From: DATHZQ01 sp963823505
GTDB taxonomy: Bacteria; Actinomycetota; Acidimicrobiia; Spongiisociales; UBA5794
Reading direction: 5' to 3'
DNA: 64,000 nt
Assembly (NCBI GenBank): GCA_963823505.1
Contig: CAWGLY010000005.1
Span: 434,001-498,000, forward strand
This document shows, piece after piece, positions 45,401 through 52,984 of the stretch. Under the pieces are notes generated by a model, which made no database searches, was not told where the DNA came from, and was given only the letters and a program-made list of their open reading frames with translations. The translations under genes and the position numbers were made by a program. Position 1 is the stretch's first letter. Every line of letters starts with the position of its first letter.

Positions 45401-45695
45401 CGCCGGCGTCTCGACCGACACCGACTGCACCCTGGACGGGGATCCGCCGCCGCCGCCTGCTGAAACGGTGTGTGAGGGGACGGTTGACGGGTCGACGGTG
45501 ACGTTGGCGTTCAGTGGTGACTTGGGGACGTCGGCGAACGTGGTGCGGAATGGGTCGTGGTTGGCGACGGTGACGGGGTTGTCGTCGTATGTCGATGTGG
45601 GGGCGCCTCCAGGGGCGACGTATGTGTTGCGAACCCGCACCGCCGGCGTCTCGACCGACACCGACTGCACCCTGGACGGGGATCCCGGTCCCTGA
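42492..45695 (+). CDS. secreted sorbosone/glucose dehydrogenase-like protein with C-terminal repeats
   Basis: About 1067 residues from TTG 42492, which has GGGGGAGG upstream; an earlier in-frame TTG is at 42459. A signal segment (LAWYLLIAVLFLSVGQLRAE) precedes a beta-propeller of the PQQ-type sorbosone dehydrogenase family (GLDDGRDIVATPDG, DGSVTHYGGAVVDAG, IYAHGLRNPWQAAF, GGNYGWADAEG). Ig-like and PKD-like domains follow from about 395 to 660 (ITSQPTTQRLAIG, PFITEPPEGQTYAGG). The C-terminus has one diverged 80-residue module, then four identical ones (residues about 744-1063), each with two Cys that could form a disulfide. There is no sorting signal, so it is presumably released or surface-associated. 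Confidence 0.85.
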   Translation: MAAGKARIATKLAPLAWYLLIAVLFLSVGQLRAEAQVTPPDEYAAATIAVGLDDGRDIVATPDGRLLIALGTGDIRVLENDVLLAAPMLTIPVGNGGNKGLHTLALDQDFIQNGFIYAVFTPEGADFNRLSRFTVTGNTADLLSEVQILDLPPLDGSVTHYGGAVVDAGDGTLLVTVGDHEVAANGQNLATLTGTVLRVNKDGTIPADNPYVGDGSVDDRIYAHGLRNPWQAAFKASNGQVVISDVGSSLWEEVNVLTAGGNYGWADAEGAGGPGLEPLFTYPHFGLVPGAEFEGCAVTGGTFYEPDVVQLPSRYVGQLFVGDLCDGWIVAIDTETGATEAFATGFDSLADLATNPANGALYALDRNLVDNRSGIIKIEYVGENVTLRITSQPTTQRLAIGQRASFFVGAIGQGNLQYQWQRDGVDIPGATDPTYAVDPVTADDDGAQFRAIVSDDLGEITSSVAEIIVTDNHAPEPFITEPPEGQTYAGGDQILLMGGATDLEDGDLAATALTWEVRLNHGEHDHGFSGTIVGTDEVTITIPQGGETSDDVWYTVYLTAEDADGASTTVTRIVSPRKVSLTFDTAPTGGVLNIDGPPQPTPHQIVAVEGIFREVQAPRVQELAGEPHGFTTWSDGGAREHTYTTPAAVDTLTATYEPLPFGDGTNPECFIARMDDAAVITFSGDLGSSVNLLRNGAWIQTVTGLEYYVDGDSPGANASYLMRVRTNGVPVDHDCAAAQWPPGDPPPPPAETVCEGTVDGSTVTLAFSGDLGTSANVVRNGSWLATVTGLSSYVDVGAPPGATYVLRTRTAGVSTDTDCTLDGDPPPPPAETVCEGTVDGSTVTLAFSGDLGTSANVVRNGSWLATVTGLSSYVDVGAPPGATYVLRTRTAGVSTDTDCTLDGDPPPPPAETVCEGTVDGSTVTLAFSGDLGTSANVVRNGSWLATVTGLSSYVDVGAPPGATYVLRTRTAGVSTDTDCTLDGDPPPPPAETVCEGTVDGSTVTLAFSGDLGTSANVVRNGSWLATVTGLSSYVDVGAPPGATYVLRTRTAGVSTDTDCTLDGDPGP
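44721..45680 (+). repeat. four identical 240-bp tandem repeats
   Basis: Copies lie at 44721-44960, 44961-45200, 45201-45440 and 45441-45680, identical base for base by inspection. Each encodes an 80-residue module from DPPPPPAETVCEGTVDG to TDTDCTLDG. A diverged fifth copy lies upstream at about 44497-44720. The first two thirds of each unit is rich in G and T with few C, unlike the flanking coding sequence. Confidence 0.95.
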
Positions 45696-45713
45696 AGCGA
45701 CAACGTCGCGCCG

Positions 45714-46112
45714 TCAGGAGTCGTTGCGTTGGAGCCACGTCTCGTGAACGGTGATCCAGCGCACCCGATTGGGTGCACGCCGATCGTCGGCAAAGACAGC
45801 CGTGCTGATGCGTTCCGAAAGCTCTCCGTCGACGGCCTGGTGCTCGTGGTATTGACCGACAACGGCCCGGCCGAGATCAGCGATCTCTGTGAACCCATCG
45901 ACGCGAATCTCTATGTCGCGGCTACGGCCGGCGTTGCGAGCTACCGCATCGATGATCGCTGCCCGCTCGGTGACGCGGCCGTCCGGCCCGACGATGACGA
46001 AGCCGGGATCAAGGACGCGTTCGAACCGCACGATGTCTCCAGGCGGGAGCTCACCTCGGAACCACGCCCCGAAGAACTCGTGGAGTTCGACCACCTCGCG
46101 CTGCCAATCCAT
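45714..46112 (-). CDS. SnoaL/NTF2-like small protein
   Basis: A 132-residue protein of the cone-shaped SnoaL-like/DUF4440 fold: VVELHEFFGAWFRGEL, then RFERVLDPGFVIVGPDGRVT and RAVVGQYHEHQ. These folds serve as enzymes, binding proteins or hydratase-like proteins with no shared activity. ATG 46112 has GATACT six bases upstream, a weak leaderless signal. It is convergent with the sugar dehydrogenase-like gene. Confidence 0.7.
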   Translation of the reverse strand: MDWQREVVELHEFFGAWFRGELPPGDIVRFERVLDPGFVIVGPDGRVTERAAIIDAVARNAGRSRDIEIRVDGFTEIADLGRAVVGQYHEHQAVDGELSERISTAVFADDRRAPNRVRWITVHETWLQRNDS

Positions 46113-46130
46113 CCCGCCAGTATCGCAAGC

Positions 46131-46365
46131 TGGCAACCGGGCGCAGCTCGCAGGGCCGGCGCCACCCCCAGGTGCTCGCCGCGGGATATTTCCGGGACGT
46201 GGACTACCCGGGCCACGAGCAGCCGGCGCCCATCGCCGACCTCCCGCTCCGTCTCGGCGATGCGACCGGCAGGCATTGCTCGGCGAGCACTCGGCCCAGA
46301 TCCTGGCTGAAATCGGATATTCCGCATGCGATATCGACGATGTGCGGACCGAAGGCGTGATCTGA
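46131..46365 (+). pseudogene. CaiB/BaiF CoA-transferase C-terminal remnant
   Basis: Between 46131 and 46365 one frame gives VLAAGYFRDVDYPGHEQPAP and IADLPLRLGDA. After a frame change near 46270 the other frame gives ALLGEHSAQILAEIGYSACD and IDDVRTEGVI to a stop. Both match the last 60 residues of type III (CaiB/BaiF) CoA transferases. About 340 upstream residues are missing, and the start of the SnoaL-like gene lies directly before it. The gap to 46457 shows nothing else. Confidence 0.65.
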
Positions 46366-46456
46366 GACACGCCAATCCGCTGAGCCCCAGCGGATGGTTT
46401 TGCATTTTGCGAACAGTGCGTAGAGTCGCCGAACGTCACGGCGTGAGGGGAGGACG

Positions 46457-47911
46457 ATGGCGGCCGACGGCGAAGAGCAGCGAAGCACGCGCCCCTTGCC
46501 GCGCACCGTGCTGGTGTTGCTGACTCTCCTCGTTGTGGTGATCGCCGGCGGCGTGATCTGGGCGCTTCCCCACGCCCAGGATGACCTGACGGCCAGGAGC
46601 CAGCTCGCCCTCGATGCGGCAGGCTTCGACGACGTCGTGGTGGACGTCGCGGGTCGTGACGTCACGGTCGCAGGGGCAGTGGCCAACGATGCGGGCGTGC
46701 AGCAGGTCGAAGACCTCTTGTACGGGTTGCGGGGGGTCCGGCGGGTGGATGCGACCCGGGTAGCGAGCGTTGCCGCCGCGGCCTCTGGCAACGGCGAGGC
46801 CACTGATGCAGCCACCGAACCTGCCGCCCCGAGCGTCGAGGCTGCAGGGGTGACCCTGACGGTCGACGAAGCGGCGGTGACGGTTGCCGGGGCGGTGCCG
46901 TCGCAACAAGTTGTGGACACGATCGTGACTGCAACTGCCGCCGCTTTTTCCGATAAGGACGTGGCGACGAACGTCGTAGTGAGCGCCAACGTCGCCGAAG
47001 CGGGCTGGCTCGCCGATCTGGACGGCATCGTGCGCGGGCTCGTCGGGTTGCAGGGCGGGATCGTGGCGATCTCGGACGAAGGCGTGGCCATCAGCGGTTT
47101 TGCCGGGGATTCGGCCGGGGCGGACGCGATCGTCGCCGCGGTGGTTCCCGCGACGGCTCTTTCGGTCAGTGCAGAAGGACTCCACGGTCTTGGCCCTCCG
47201 GCCTTCAGTGCCGTCGCCGAGAGCGGCGCCGTCACCCTGTCGGGTGCGCTGCCAACGGCAGCCGATGTCGAAACCGTGGTCGGCGCCGCAGAGGAACACT
47301 TCACGACCGTCAACAGCACGCTGGAAGCAGGCGGAGTGCGCCGGCCCCTCTGGATCGACGGCTTGCCCGGACTGTTCGACCTCACGTCCGAATGGAGAAG
47401 CTGGCACCTCGAGCTCGGTGAGGACGGCGGCACGTTCAGCGGCTTGGCGCCAGGCGCTGCCGACATCGAGACCCTGCAGCCACGCCTCGTCGGCCAGCTC
47501 GGAGTCGAGGATCTCGCCTACGGCGTCGAGATCGAGCCGGATCTCGTCGCTACCGCCGTGACACAACTTCTCGAAGGGAGCACGACTTTCCCTACCGGCT
47601 CGACAGATCTCTCCGACGAAGCGACAGCGCTGCTCGATGAGGTCATCGTGATCCTCGACGCCAACCCCAGTACCCGCCTCACGGTGGAGGGGCACACGGA
47701 TGACCAGGGCAGCGCCGCTGGGAATCTGTTGCTCAGTCAGGATCGCGCGCAGGCTGTCGTGGACTATCTGGTTCAGGGCGGCATCACATCCGACCGTCTC
47801 ACCCCGGTCGGGTACGGCGAAGAGCGCCCCATTGCCGACAACAGCACCAACGACGGTCGTCGACAGAACCGACGAATCGCATTCGTCGTTGAACCGAGAG
47901 GAAGCGGCTGA
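46457..47911 (+). CDS. OmpA family protein, ArfA/OmpATb-like
   Basis: A 484-residue membrane-anchored protein. One membrane helix (RTVLVLLTLLVVVIAGGVIW, about 16-36) is followed by BON-like repeats (LDAAGFDDVVVDVAGRDVTV; GVTLTVDEAAVTVAGAVPSQ). The C-terminal peptidoglycan-binding OmpA domain (LTVEGHTDDQGSAAGNLLLS, then VGYGEERPIADNS and GRRQNRRI) spans about 400-475. This is the architecture of mycobacterial OmpATb/ArfA. It probably ties the membrane to the cell wall. A TAGAGT box lies about 30 bases upstream. Confidence 0.82.
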   Translation: MAADGEEQRSTRPLPRTVLVLLTLLVVVIAGGVIWALPHAQDDLTARSQLALDAAGFDDVVVDVAGRDVTVAGAVANDAGVQQVEDLLYGLRGVRRVDATRVASVAAAASGNGEATDAATEPAAPSVEAAGVTLTVDEAAVTVAGAVPSQQVVDTIVTATAAAFSDKDVATNVVVSANVAEAGWLADLDGIVRGLVGLQGGIVAISDEGVAISGFAGDSAGADAIVAAVVPATALSVSAEGLHGLGPPAFSAVAESGAVTLSGALPTAADVETVVGAAEEHFTTVNSTLEAGGVRRPLWIDGLPGLFDLTSEWRSWHLELGEDGGTFSGLAPGAADIETLQPRLVGQLGVEDLAYGVEIEPDLVATAVTQLLEGSTTFPTGSTDLSDEATALLDEVIVILDANPSTRLTVEGHTDDQGSAAGNLLLSQDRAQAVVDYLVQGGITSDRLTPVGYGEERPIADNSTNDGRRQNRRIAFVVEPRGSG

Positions 47912-48306
47912 TGCGCGGCACGGGATACGCAATTGCAGAGATCGTCTGGTGGCTGGTAGCTGCTGCGATCATCGGCTTCCTGATCGGCTGGCTCATCCGC
48001 ACGTGGTCGATGCGCAATGCGGTCGACGCCGAGTGGCAAGAGCGTGTCGATGCTGAGAAGAAGCGGGTCAAGAACCTCGAGACCGACCTCGCGACCCGCA
48101 TCTCAGCGACGTATGAGCTCGAAGCGGATCTGGTCGCAACCAAGAAGCGGCTTGCGGGCCTCGAGCGAGACTTTGCGGAGAAGGTCGAGGAGCTTCGCGT
48201 TGCGAATCAACGCACCGAGCAATTGGTGTCGGAGCCCGACCCGCCTGACGGGCTGGACGGTGCCGGTGTCAGCACCGAACCATCGGGAACCGACGTCGCC
48301 GAGTGA
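47911..48306 (+). CDS. membrane-anchored coiled-coil protein
   Basis: A 131-residue protein. One membrane helix (IVWWLVAAAIIGFLIGWLIR) is followed by a long predicted coiled coil (about 38-108; VDAEKKRVKNLETDL and YELEADLVATKKRLAGLERD). The acidic C-terminus is probably disordered. Its ATG overlaps the last base of the OmpA gene stop, so the two are translationally coupled, which suggests it partners the ArfA-like protein. Function is unknown. Confidence 0.72.
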   Translation: MRGTGYAIAEIVWWLVAAAIIGFLIGWLIRTWSMRNAVDAEWQERVDAEKKRVKNLETDLATRISATYELEADLVATKKRLAGLERDFAEKVEELRVANQRTEQLVSEPDPPDGLDGAGVSTEPSGTDVAE

Positions 48307-48349
48307 CACCCTGATGCGGGGTCTGTGACCGGCGCTTTCACCATCCGCC

Positions 48350-48370
48350 GGTACCACCATGTGGTACCGT
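48350..48370. promoter_or_regulatory. palindromic operator before the IclR gene
   Basis: GGTACCACCATGTGGTACC at 48350-48368 is a perfect eight-base inverted repeat around CAT. It overlaps a likely -10 (TACCGT, 48365-48370) about 40 bases before the iclR ATG. Self-repression by the IclR protein is the natural reading. Confidence 0.6.
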
Positions 48371-48410
48371 CCCACGAAGTGGTGCTACCCGTGCACCGTG
48401 GACGGCTCAC

Positions 48411-49151
48411 ATGAACCGCGTGCAATCCATCGATCGAGCCTTTGCCATCCTCGAGCAGATCGCCACCAGCCAGCTGGGGTTGACCGAGATCGCCGATCAG
48501 GTGGAACTCCCGAAATCGACGGTCGCCAGACTGCTCCATACGCTCACGTCCATCGGAGCCGTCACGAAGACAGCGGACGACGGGACGTACACCATCGGTG
48601 ATGCGGTTCGCAGTCTCGTTGATGGCGGGCACTCGGTTGCGGGCTTTGTCCAGCACGCCCAGCCCTACCTGCGGACGCTGGCGAGGGACCTCGGAGAGGA
48701 TGCCGGGGTGAGCGTGCCCGTCGGCAGCGGCGTGCACTACGTGGCGCAAGAGCGAGCCGACAACGCCATCCTCGTCGAGGACTGGACCGGCACCGTGGCC
48801 CCGTATCACCTCGTGCCTGCCGGTCTCGTGATCATGGCGTGGTCGCCGGATCGTGCTGCCAGGGTGCTGTCGGGGAGGCTCGACGCTGCCACACCGGCTT
48901 CGGTCACCGACCAGACGCGCATCCGCCGCCGGCTCGGCACGATTCGCAACGACGGGTACGCCTGGGTGTACGGGGAGTTCCGCCCTGACCTGAATTCGGT
49001 CGCGGCACCGGTGGTCGGCGCAGCCGGCGAGCCCCTCGGAGCAATCGGCGTCCACGGTCCCGCCTACCGGTTCCCCGGGGATTCCGACCCGAAGGCCATC
49101 GCCGGCCGGGTCGCCGAAGTCGCCTCGAGCTTGTCGGATGTGTACCGCTGA
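48411..49151 (+). CDS. IclR family transcriptional regulator
   Basis: A 246-residue regulator with an N-terminal winged helix (IDRAFAILEQIATSQLGLTE, ADQVELPKSTVARLLHTL) and a C-terminal GAF-like effector domain (from about 75). IclR proteins usually control catabolic operons. Since the next gene is formate-tetrahydrofolate ligase on the same strand after 65 bases, it may regulate the formate module. ATG 48411 follows a strong palindrome that probably binds the protein itself. Confidence 0.85.
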   Translation: MNRVQSIDRAFAILEQIATSQLGLTEIADQVELPKSTVARLLHTLTSIGAVTKTADDGTYTIGDAVRSLVDGGHSVAGFVQHAQPYLRTLARDLGEDAGVSVPVGSGVHYVAQERADNAILVEDWTGTVAPYHLVPAGLVIMAWSPDRAARVLSGRLDAATPASVTDQTRIRRRLGTIRNDGYAWVYGEFRPDLNSVAAPVVGAAGEPLGAIGVHGPAYRFPGDSDPKAIAGRVAEVASSLSDVYR

Positions 49152-49216
49152 ACCAGTGGCGCAGGCCCCCCGCCCGCTAGGGTGCCCAACGCTGTCTGAC
49201 GGCCGGAGAAAAACAC

Positions 49217-50977
49217 ATGAGTGGCGTACCCAGCGATCTCCAGATCGCGCAACAGGCGACCATCGAGCCCATCATCGACGTGGCTCGACGCGTCGGGCTC
49301 GAGCACCAAGACCTGATTCCCTTCGGCTACACGAAAGCCAAAGTGCACCTCGACATCCTGAAGCGGATCGGCGCCAACCCGATGGGGAAGTACGTCGATG
49401 TGACAGCCATCACCCCGACTCCGCTGGGCGAGGGCAAGACCACGACAACCGTGGGTCTCGTCCAAGGTCTCGGGGCTCGCGGCCACACGGCGATCGCGGC
49501 AATCCGGCAACCCTCGATGGGCCCGACGTTCGGCATCAAGGGTGGCGCAGCAGGCGGGGGTTACTCCCAGGTCGTGCCGATGGACGAGTTCAACCTGCAC
49601 CTCACCGGCGACATCCACGCCATCTCCGTCGCCCACAACCTGATCGCAGCGGCAATCGATGCACGCTGGTACCACGAAGGCAGGCTCAGCGACGACCAAC
49701 TCGCCGAGTTGGGTCTGCGCAGGCTGGCCATCGACCCGAACAAGATCTCGTGGCGCCGTGTCGTCGACGTCAACGACCGAGCGCTGCGGAACACGATCGT
49801 TGGTCTGGGAGGATCCGCCGATGGACGACCCCGTGAGACCGGCTATGACATCTCTGTCGCTTCGGAGCTCATGGCCATCCTGGCTCTCGTCGATGGCAGC
49901 GACTATGCGTCGGCGTTGCGGAATCTGCGCGAGCGGTGTGGCCGGATCGTCATCGGAACGTCGAAGAGTGGCAAGCCGATCACCACCGAGAACATCGGCG
50001 TTGCGGGAGCGGTGACGGTGCTCCTGAAAGAGGCATTGCACCCGACGATCATGCAGACGCTGGAGGGCCAGATCGCGTTCGTCCACGCCGGTCCGTTCGC
50101 CAACATCGCTCACGGCAACTCATCGATCCTGGCGGACCGGGTCGCCCTTCACCTCGGCGACTACGTGGTCACAGAGTCGGGTTTTGGCGCCGACATGGGC
50201 ATGGAGAAGTTCTTCGACATCAAGTGCCGCGTCTCCGATCTCAAGCCCGACTGCGTGGTGCTGGTCGCCACCGTGCGTGCGCTCAAGACCCATGGGGGCG
50301 GGCCGCGCGTTGTCGCAGGACGCCCACTCGACGTGGCCTATACCGAGGAGAACCTCGCGCTGCTGCGGGCCGGGTTGGCAAATCTCCAAGCGCACGTCGT
50401 CAACGCCCGCCGGTTCGGGATTCCCGTGGTGGTCGCGGTCAACCAGTTCCCCACCGACACCGCCCGCGAGATGCAGCTGATTCGGGAGGCAGCCATGGCG
50501 GCAGGCGCCCACGCCGCAGTCACCACGAATCACTGGGCACTCGGCGGTGAGGGAGCCCTCGAACTCGCGGCTGCGGTGGAGGACGCTTGCGAGGCCCCGG
50601 CCGACTTCAAGTTCCTCTACCCGCTGAACCGGTCGATCAAGGAGAAGATCGAGACCATCGCATGCGACATCTACGGGGCAGGGGAAGTCGAGTACTCGCC
50701 GCTGGCGACCCGGCAGATCGCCGACTTCGAGCAGGCCGGCTTCGGGTATCTCCCCATCAACATGGCCAAGACTCACTTGTCGATCTCCCACGATCCGTCC
50801 TTGAAGGGCGCTCCCACCGGCTACACGCTCGCCGTCCGGGAGGTGCGGGCATCGGTCGGCGCCGGTTTCATCTACCCGCTTCTCGGTGAGATGCGCACCA
50901 TGCCCGGACTGGGGACCAAGCCGGCGTACATGAGCGTCGACGTCGACGACAAAGGGAACGTGGTCGGGCTCTTCTGA
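49217..50977 (+). CDS. fhs: formate-tetrahydrofolate ligase
   Basis: A 586-residue cytoplasmic enzyme joining formate and tetrahydrofolate to 10-formyl-THF with ATP, reversible in vivo. Signatures are TPTPLGEGKTTTTVGLVQGL (P-loop), AIRQPSMGPTFGIKGGAAGG, LTGDIHAISVAHNLIAAAID, FANIAHGNSSILADRVAL and ESGFGADMGMEKFFDIKCR. Length is slightly above the usual 555-560. It sits 122 bases upstream of a formate dehydrogenase operon on the same strand, so the pair could interconvert formyl-THF and CO2 via formate. A TAGGGT box lies about 30 bases upstream, and GGAG precedes the start. Confidence 0.95.
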   Translation: MSGVPSDLQIAQQATIEPIIDVARRVGLEHQDLIPFGYTKAKVHLDILKRIGANPMGKYVDVTAITPTPLGEGKTTTTVGLVQGLGARGHTAIAAIRQPSMGPTFGIKGGAAGGGYSQVVPMDEFNLHLTGDIHAISVAHNLIAAAIDARWYHEGRLSDDQLAELGLRRLAIDPNKISWRRVVDVNDRALRNTIVGLGGSADGRPRETGYDISVASELMAILALVDGSDYASALRNLRERCGRIVIGTSKSGKPITTENIGVAGAVTVLLKEALHPTIMQTLEGQIAFVHAGPFANIAHGNSSILADRVALHLGDYVVTESGFGADMGMEKFFDIKCRVSDLKPDCVVLVATVRALKTHGGGPRVVAGRPLDVAYTEENLALLRAGLANLQAHVVNARRFGIPVVVAVNQFPTDTAREMQLIREAAMAAGAHAAVTTNHWALGGEGALELAAAVEDACEAPADFKFLYPLNRSIKEKIETIACDIYGAGEVEYSPLATRQIADFEQAGFGYLPINMAKTHLSISHDPSLKGAPTGYTLAVREVRASVGAGFIYPLLGEMRTMPGLGTKPAYMSVDVDDKGNVVGLF

Positions 50978-50987
50978 CAGCCGGTGC

Positions 50988-51035
50988 GCCAGGGCAAACA
51001 ACCTGGCCGCCTTGGGGCGATACGTCCCACTATCG
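50988..51035 (+). promoter_or_regulatory. hairpin after fhs and inverted repeat before fdhA
   Basis: GCCAGG (50988-50993) pairs with CCTGGC (51002-51007) around an eight-base loop, without a T run. It is a possible attenuator or weak terminator between fhs and fdhA. CGATA (51018-51022) and TATCG (51031-51035) form a second inverted repeat overlapping a TATCGT -10-like box. Confidence 0.4.
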
Positions 51036-51099
51036 TCAGCAGACGAACGCCGCGACGACCGGATCGGGACGAAGCAGCGCAAGAAGGGAGGTGAGGCGC

Positions 51100-52974
51100 G
51101 TGAAGAAGGGTGGACGGCTGACGACCCCGCTCGTCCGTCGCAACGGCGAGCTTGTTGCAGCAACCTGGGACGAGGCGTTGGATGTGGCGGCCGCAGGTCT
51201 TGGTGCCCACGACGGCACCAGCTACGGCATGTTCTCCTGTTCCAAGGGCACCAACGAGATGAACTTCCTCGCACAGAAGTTCTCCCGTTTGGTGATGGGC
51301 AGCAACAACATCGACTCCTGTAACCGGACCTGACACGCTCCCTCCGTCGCCGGTCTGGCGGCAGTGTTGGGAGCGGGAGGAGGTACCTCCTCCTACGAAG
51401 AGATCGAGAACACCGACGTCATCGTCCTGTGGGGATCGAACGCGCGCGACGCCCACCCGATCTTCTTCCATCACCTGATGAAGGGAGTCCGCAACGGTGC
51501 CCGCATGTTCGCCGTCGATCCGCGCCGCACCGCTTCGGCGGCGTGGGCCGACGTCTGGCTGGGCATCGAGGTGGGGTCGGACATAGCGCTGGCGAACGCC
51601 GTTGGCCGCGAGATCATCGAGGCGGGCCTGGCCAATATGGCCTTCGTCGACCACTCGACGTCCGGCTTCGCCGCCTACGCCGCAGCCGTCGACAAGTGGA
51701 CGCTCGACCGGGCCGAGCAGGTCACGGGCGTGCCGGCGGGGGCGATCCGTGATCTCGCCCATGCCTACGGGAGTGCGGATACGGCACAGCTCTGCTGGAC
51801 ACTCGGGATCACCGAGCATCACAACGCCACCGACAACGTGCTGGCACTCATCAACCTTGCATTGCTGACGGGTCACGTCGGGAGATACGGCTCGGGCCTT
51901 GTTCCCATCCGTGGCCAGAACAACGTTCAGGGCGGCGGAGACATGGGGGCGCTCCCCAACAAGTTCCCGGGGTTCCAGGACGTCGAAGACCCCGTGGTCC
52001 GCGGCAAGTTCGAGGCTCACTGGGGTGCGCCCGTACCCGCCAAGAGCGGGTTGCACATCTCGCTGATGTTCGAGGCGATGGAGCGCAGGGAGATCAGGGC
52101 GCTGTACTGCATCGGCGAGAACCCGGCGCAGTCCGAGGCGGACGTCGGCCACATTCGCGGCCTCCTCGAGGGGCTCGACTTCATGGTGGTCCAGGACATG
52201 TTCTTGACCAAGACGGCAGCCATGGCCGACGTGGTGTTCCCGGCGGCGGCCGGGTGGGCGGAGACCGAAGGAACGGCGACTTCGTCGGAGCGCAGGGTGC
52301 AGCGGGTCCGCAAGGCGATCGATCCGCCCGGACGAGCCAAGGACGACCTGGAGATCATCAGCCTGCTCGCCGACCGCATGGGCCGGGGGTGGGGACTGCC
52401 GACGGCAGAAGAAGTGTGGGACGAGTGCAGGAGCTTGTCACCGATGCACGGCGGCATGTCGTACCGGCGGCTGGAGGAGCTCGGTGGGCTGCAATGGCCC
52501 TGCCCGGACGAGGACCATCCCGGCACGCTGTTCCTCCACGGCTGGCTGTGGGAGGACCCGATGCCGCGTGAACCTGCTCCCTTCATCCCGACGGCATGGG
52601 TGCCCCCGGTCGACGAGTTGAGCGACGACTTTCCGATCCGGCTCACCACGGGCCGGCGGCTCGATTCGTACAACACCGGTGTCCAATCCGGGACCTACGC
52701 ATCGCCGATACGCCACGGCGGCATCATCGAGCTCGCAGAGGCGGATAGTGCTGCGATGGGAATCGAGGAAGGCGAGCTGGTGCGCGTCACGTCGCGGCGC
52801 GGGTGGATAGACGTGCCTGCGTACATCGACTCCTCGCTGCGACAGGGACTGGCGTTCATGGCCTTCCACTTTCCGGAAGAGGCGGACGTCAACCTGCTCA
52901 CGATCGACGTGTGGGACCCGAAGTCCGGCACCGCCGAGTTCAAAGCCACCGCAGTCAGGATCGAACCCGTATGA
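51100..52974 (+). CDS. fdhA: formate dehydrogenase catalytic subunit, selenocysteine-containing, lacking its N-terminal FeS domain
   Basis: About 624 residues if the TGA at 51331-51333 is read as selenocysteine (residue 78). Its context Asn-Arg-Thr-Sec-His-Ala-Pro-Ser-Val matches the active site of FDH, and the same frame continues for more than 540 residues with strong family similarity (ADVVFPAAAGWAETEGTATS, RRVQRVRKAI, LTTGRRLDSYNTGVQ). It should oxidise formate to CO2 at a Mo/W-bis-pterin cofactor. GTG 51100 is chosen because GGGAGGTGA lies five bases upstream. The protein starts at RLTTPLVRRNGELVAATWDE, normally about residue 50-60 or later in FDH. The preceding 4Fe-4S domain is encoded separately at 54766-55719. 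Confidence 0.88.
51331..51375 (+). promoter_or_regulatory. SECIS element for selenocysteine insertion
   Basis: Immediately after the TGA, CGCTCCC (51336-51342) pairs perfectly with GGGAGCG (51369-51375). Above it GTCGCC (51346-51351) pairs with GGCGGC (51357-51362), with one U-G pair, closing a five-base GGUCU loop (51352-51356). Exactly 18 bases separate TGA and GGUCU, the same as I recall for E. coli fdhF, whose loop also contains GGUCU and is bound by SelB. Confidence 0.9.
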
Positions 52975-52984
52975 AGGCGGCCGT

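Noticed and set aside
44721..45680. Tandem repeats as a CRISPR array
   Set aside because: Units are 240 bp, directly adjacent, without spacers, and coding in frame.
44612..45898. Repeat-containing open frame on the minus strand
   Set aside because: It is the antisense of the repeats; the plus frame continues a secreted protein with signal peptide.
51331..51333. TGA as a true stop or nonsense mutation in fdhA
   Set aside because: The flanking protein is the selenocysteine site of FDH, a SECIS-like hairpin follows, and the frame remains protein-like for over 500 codons.
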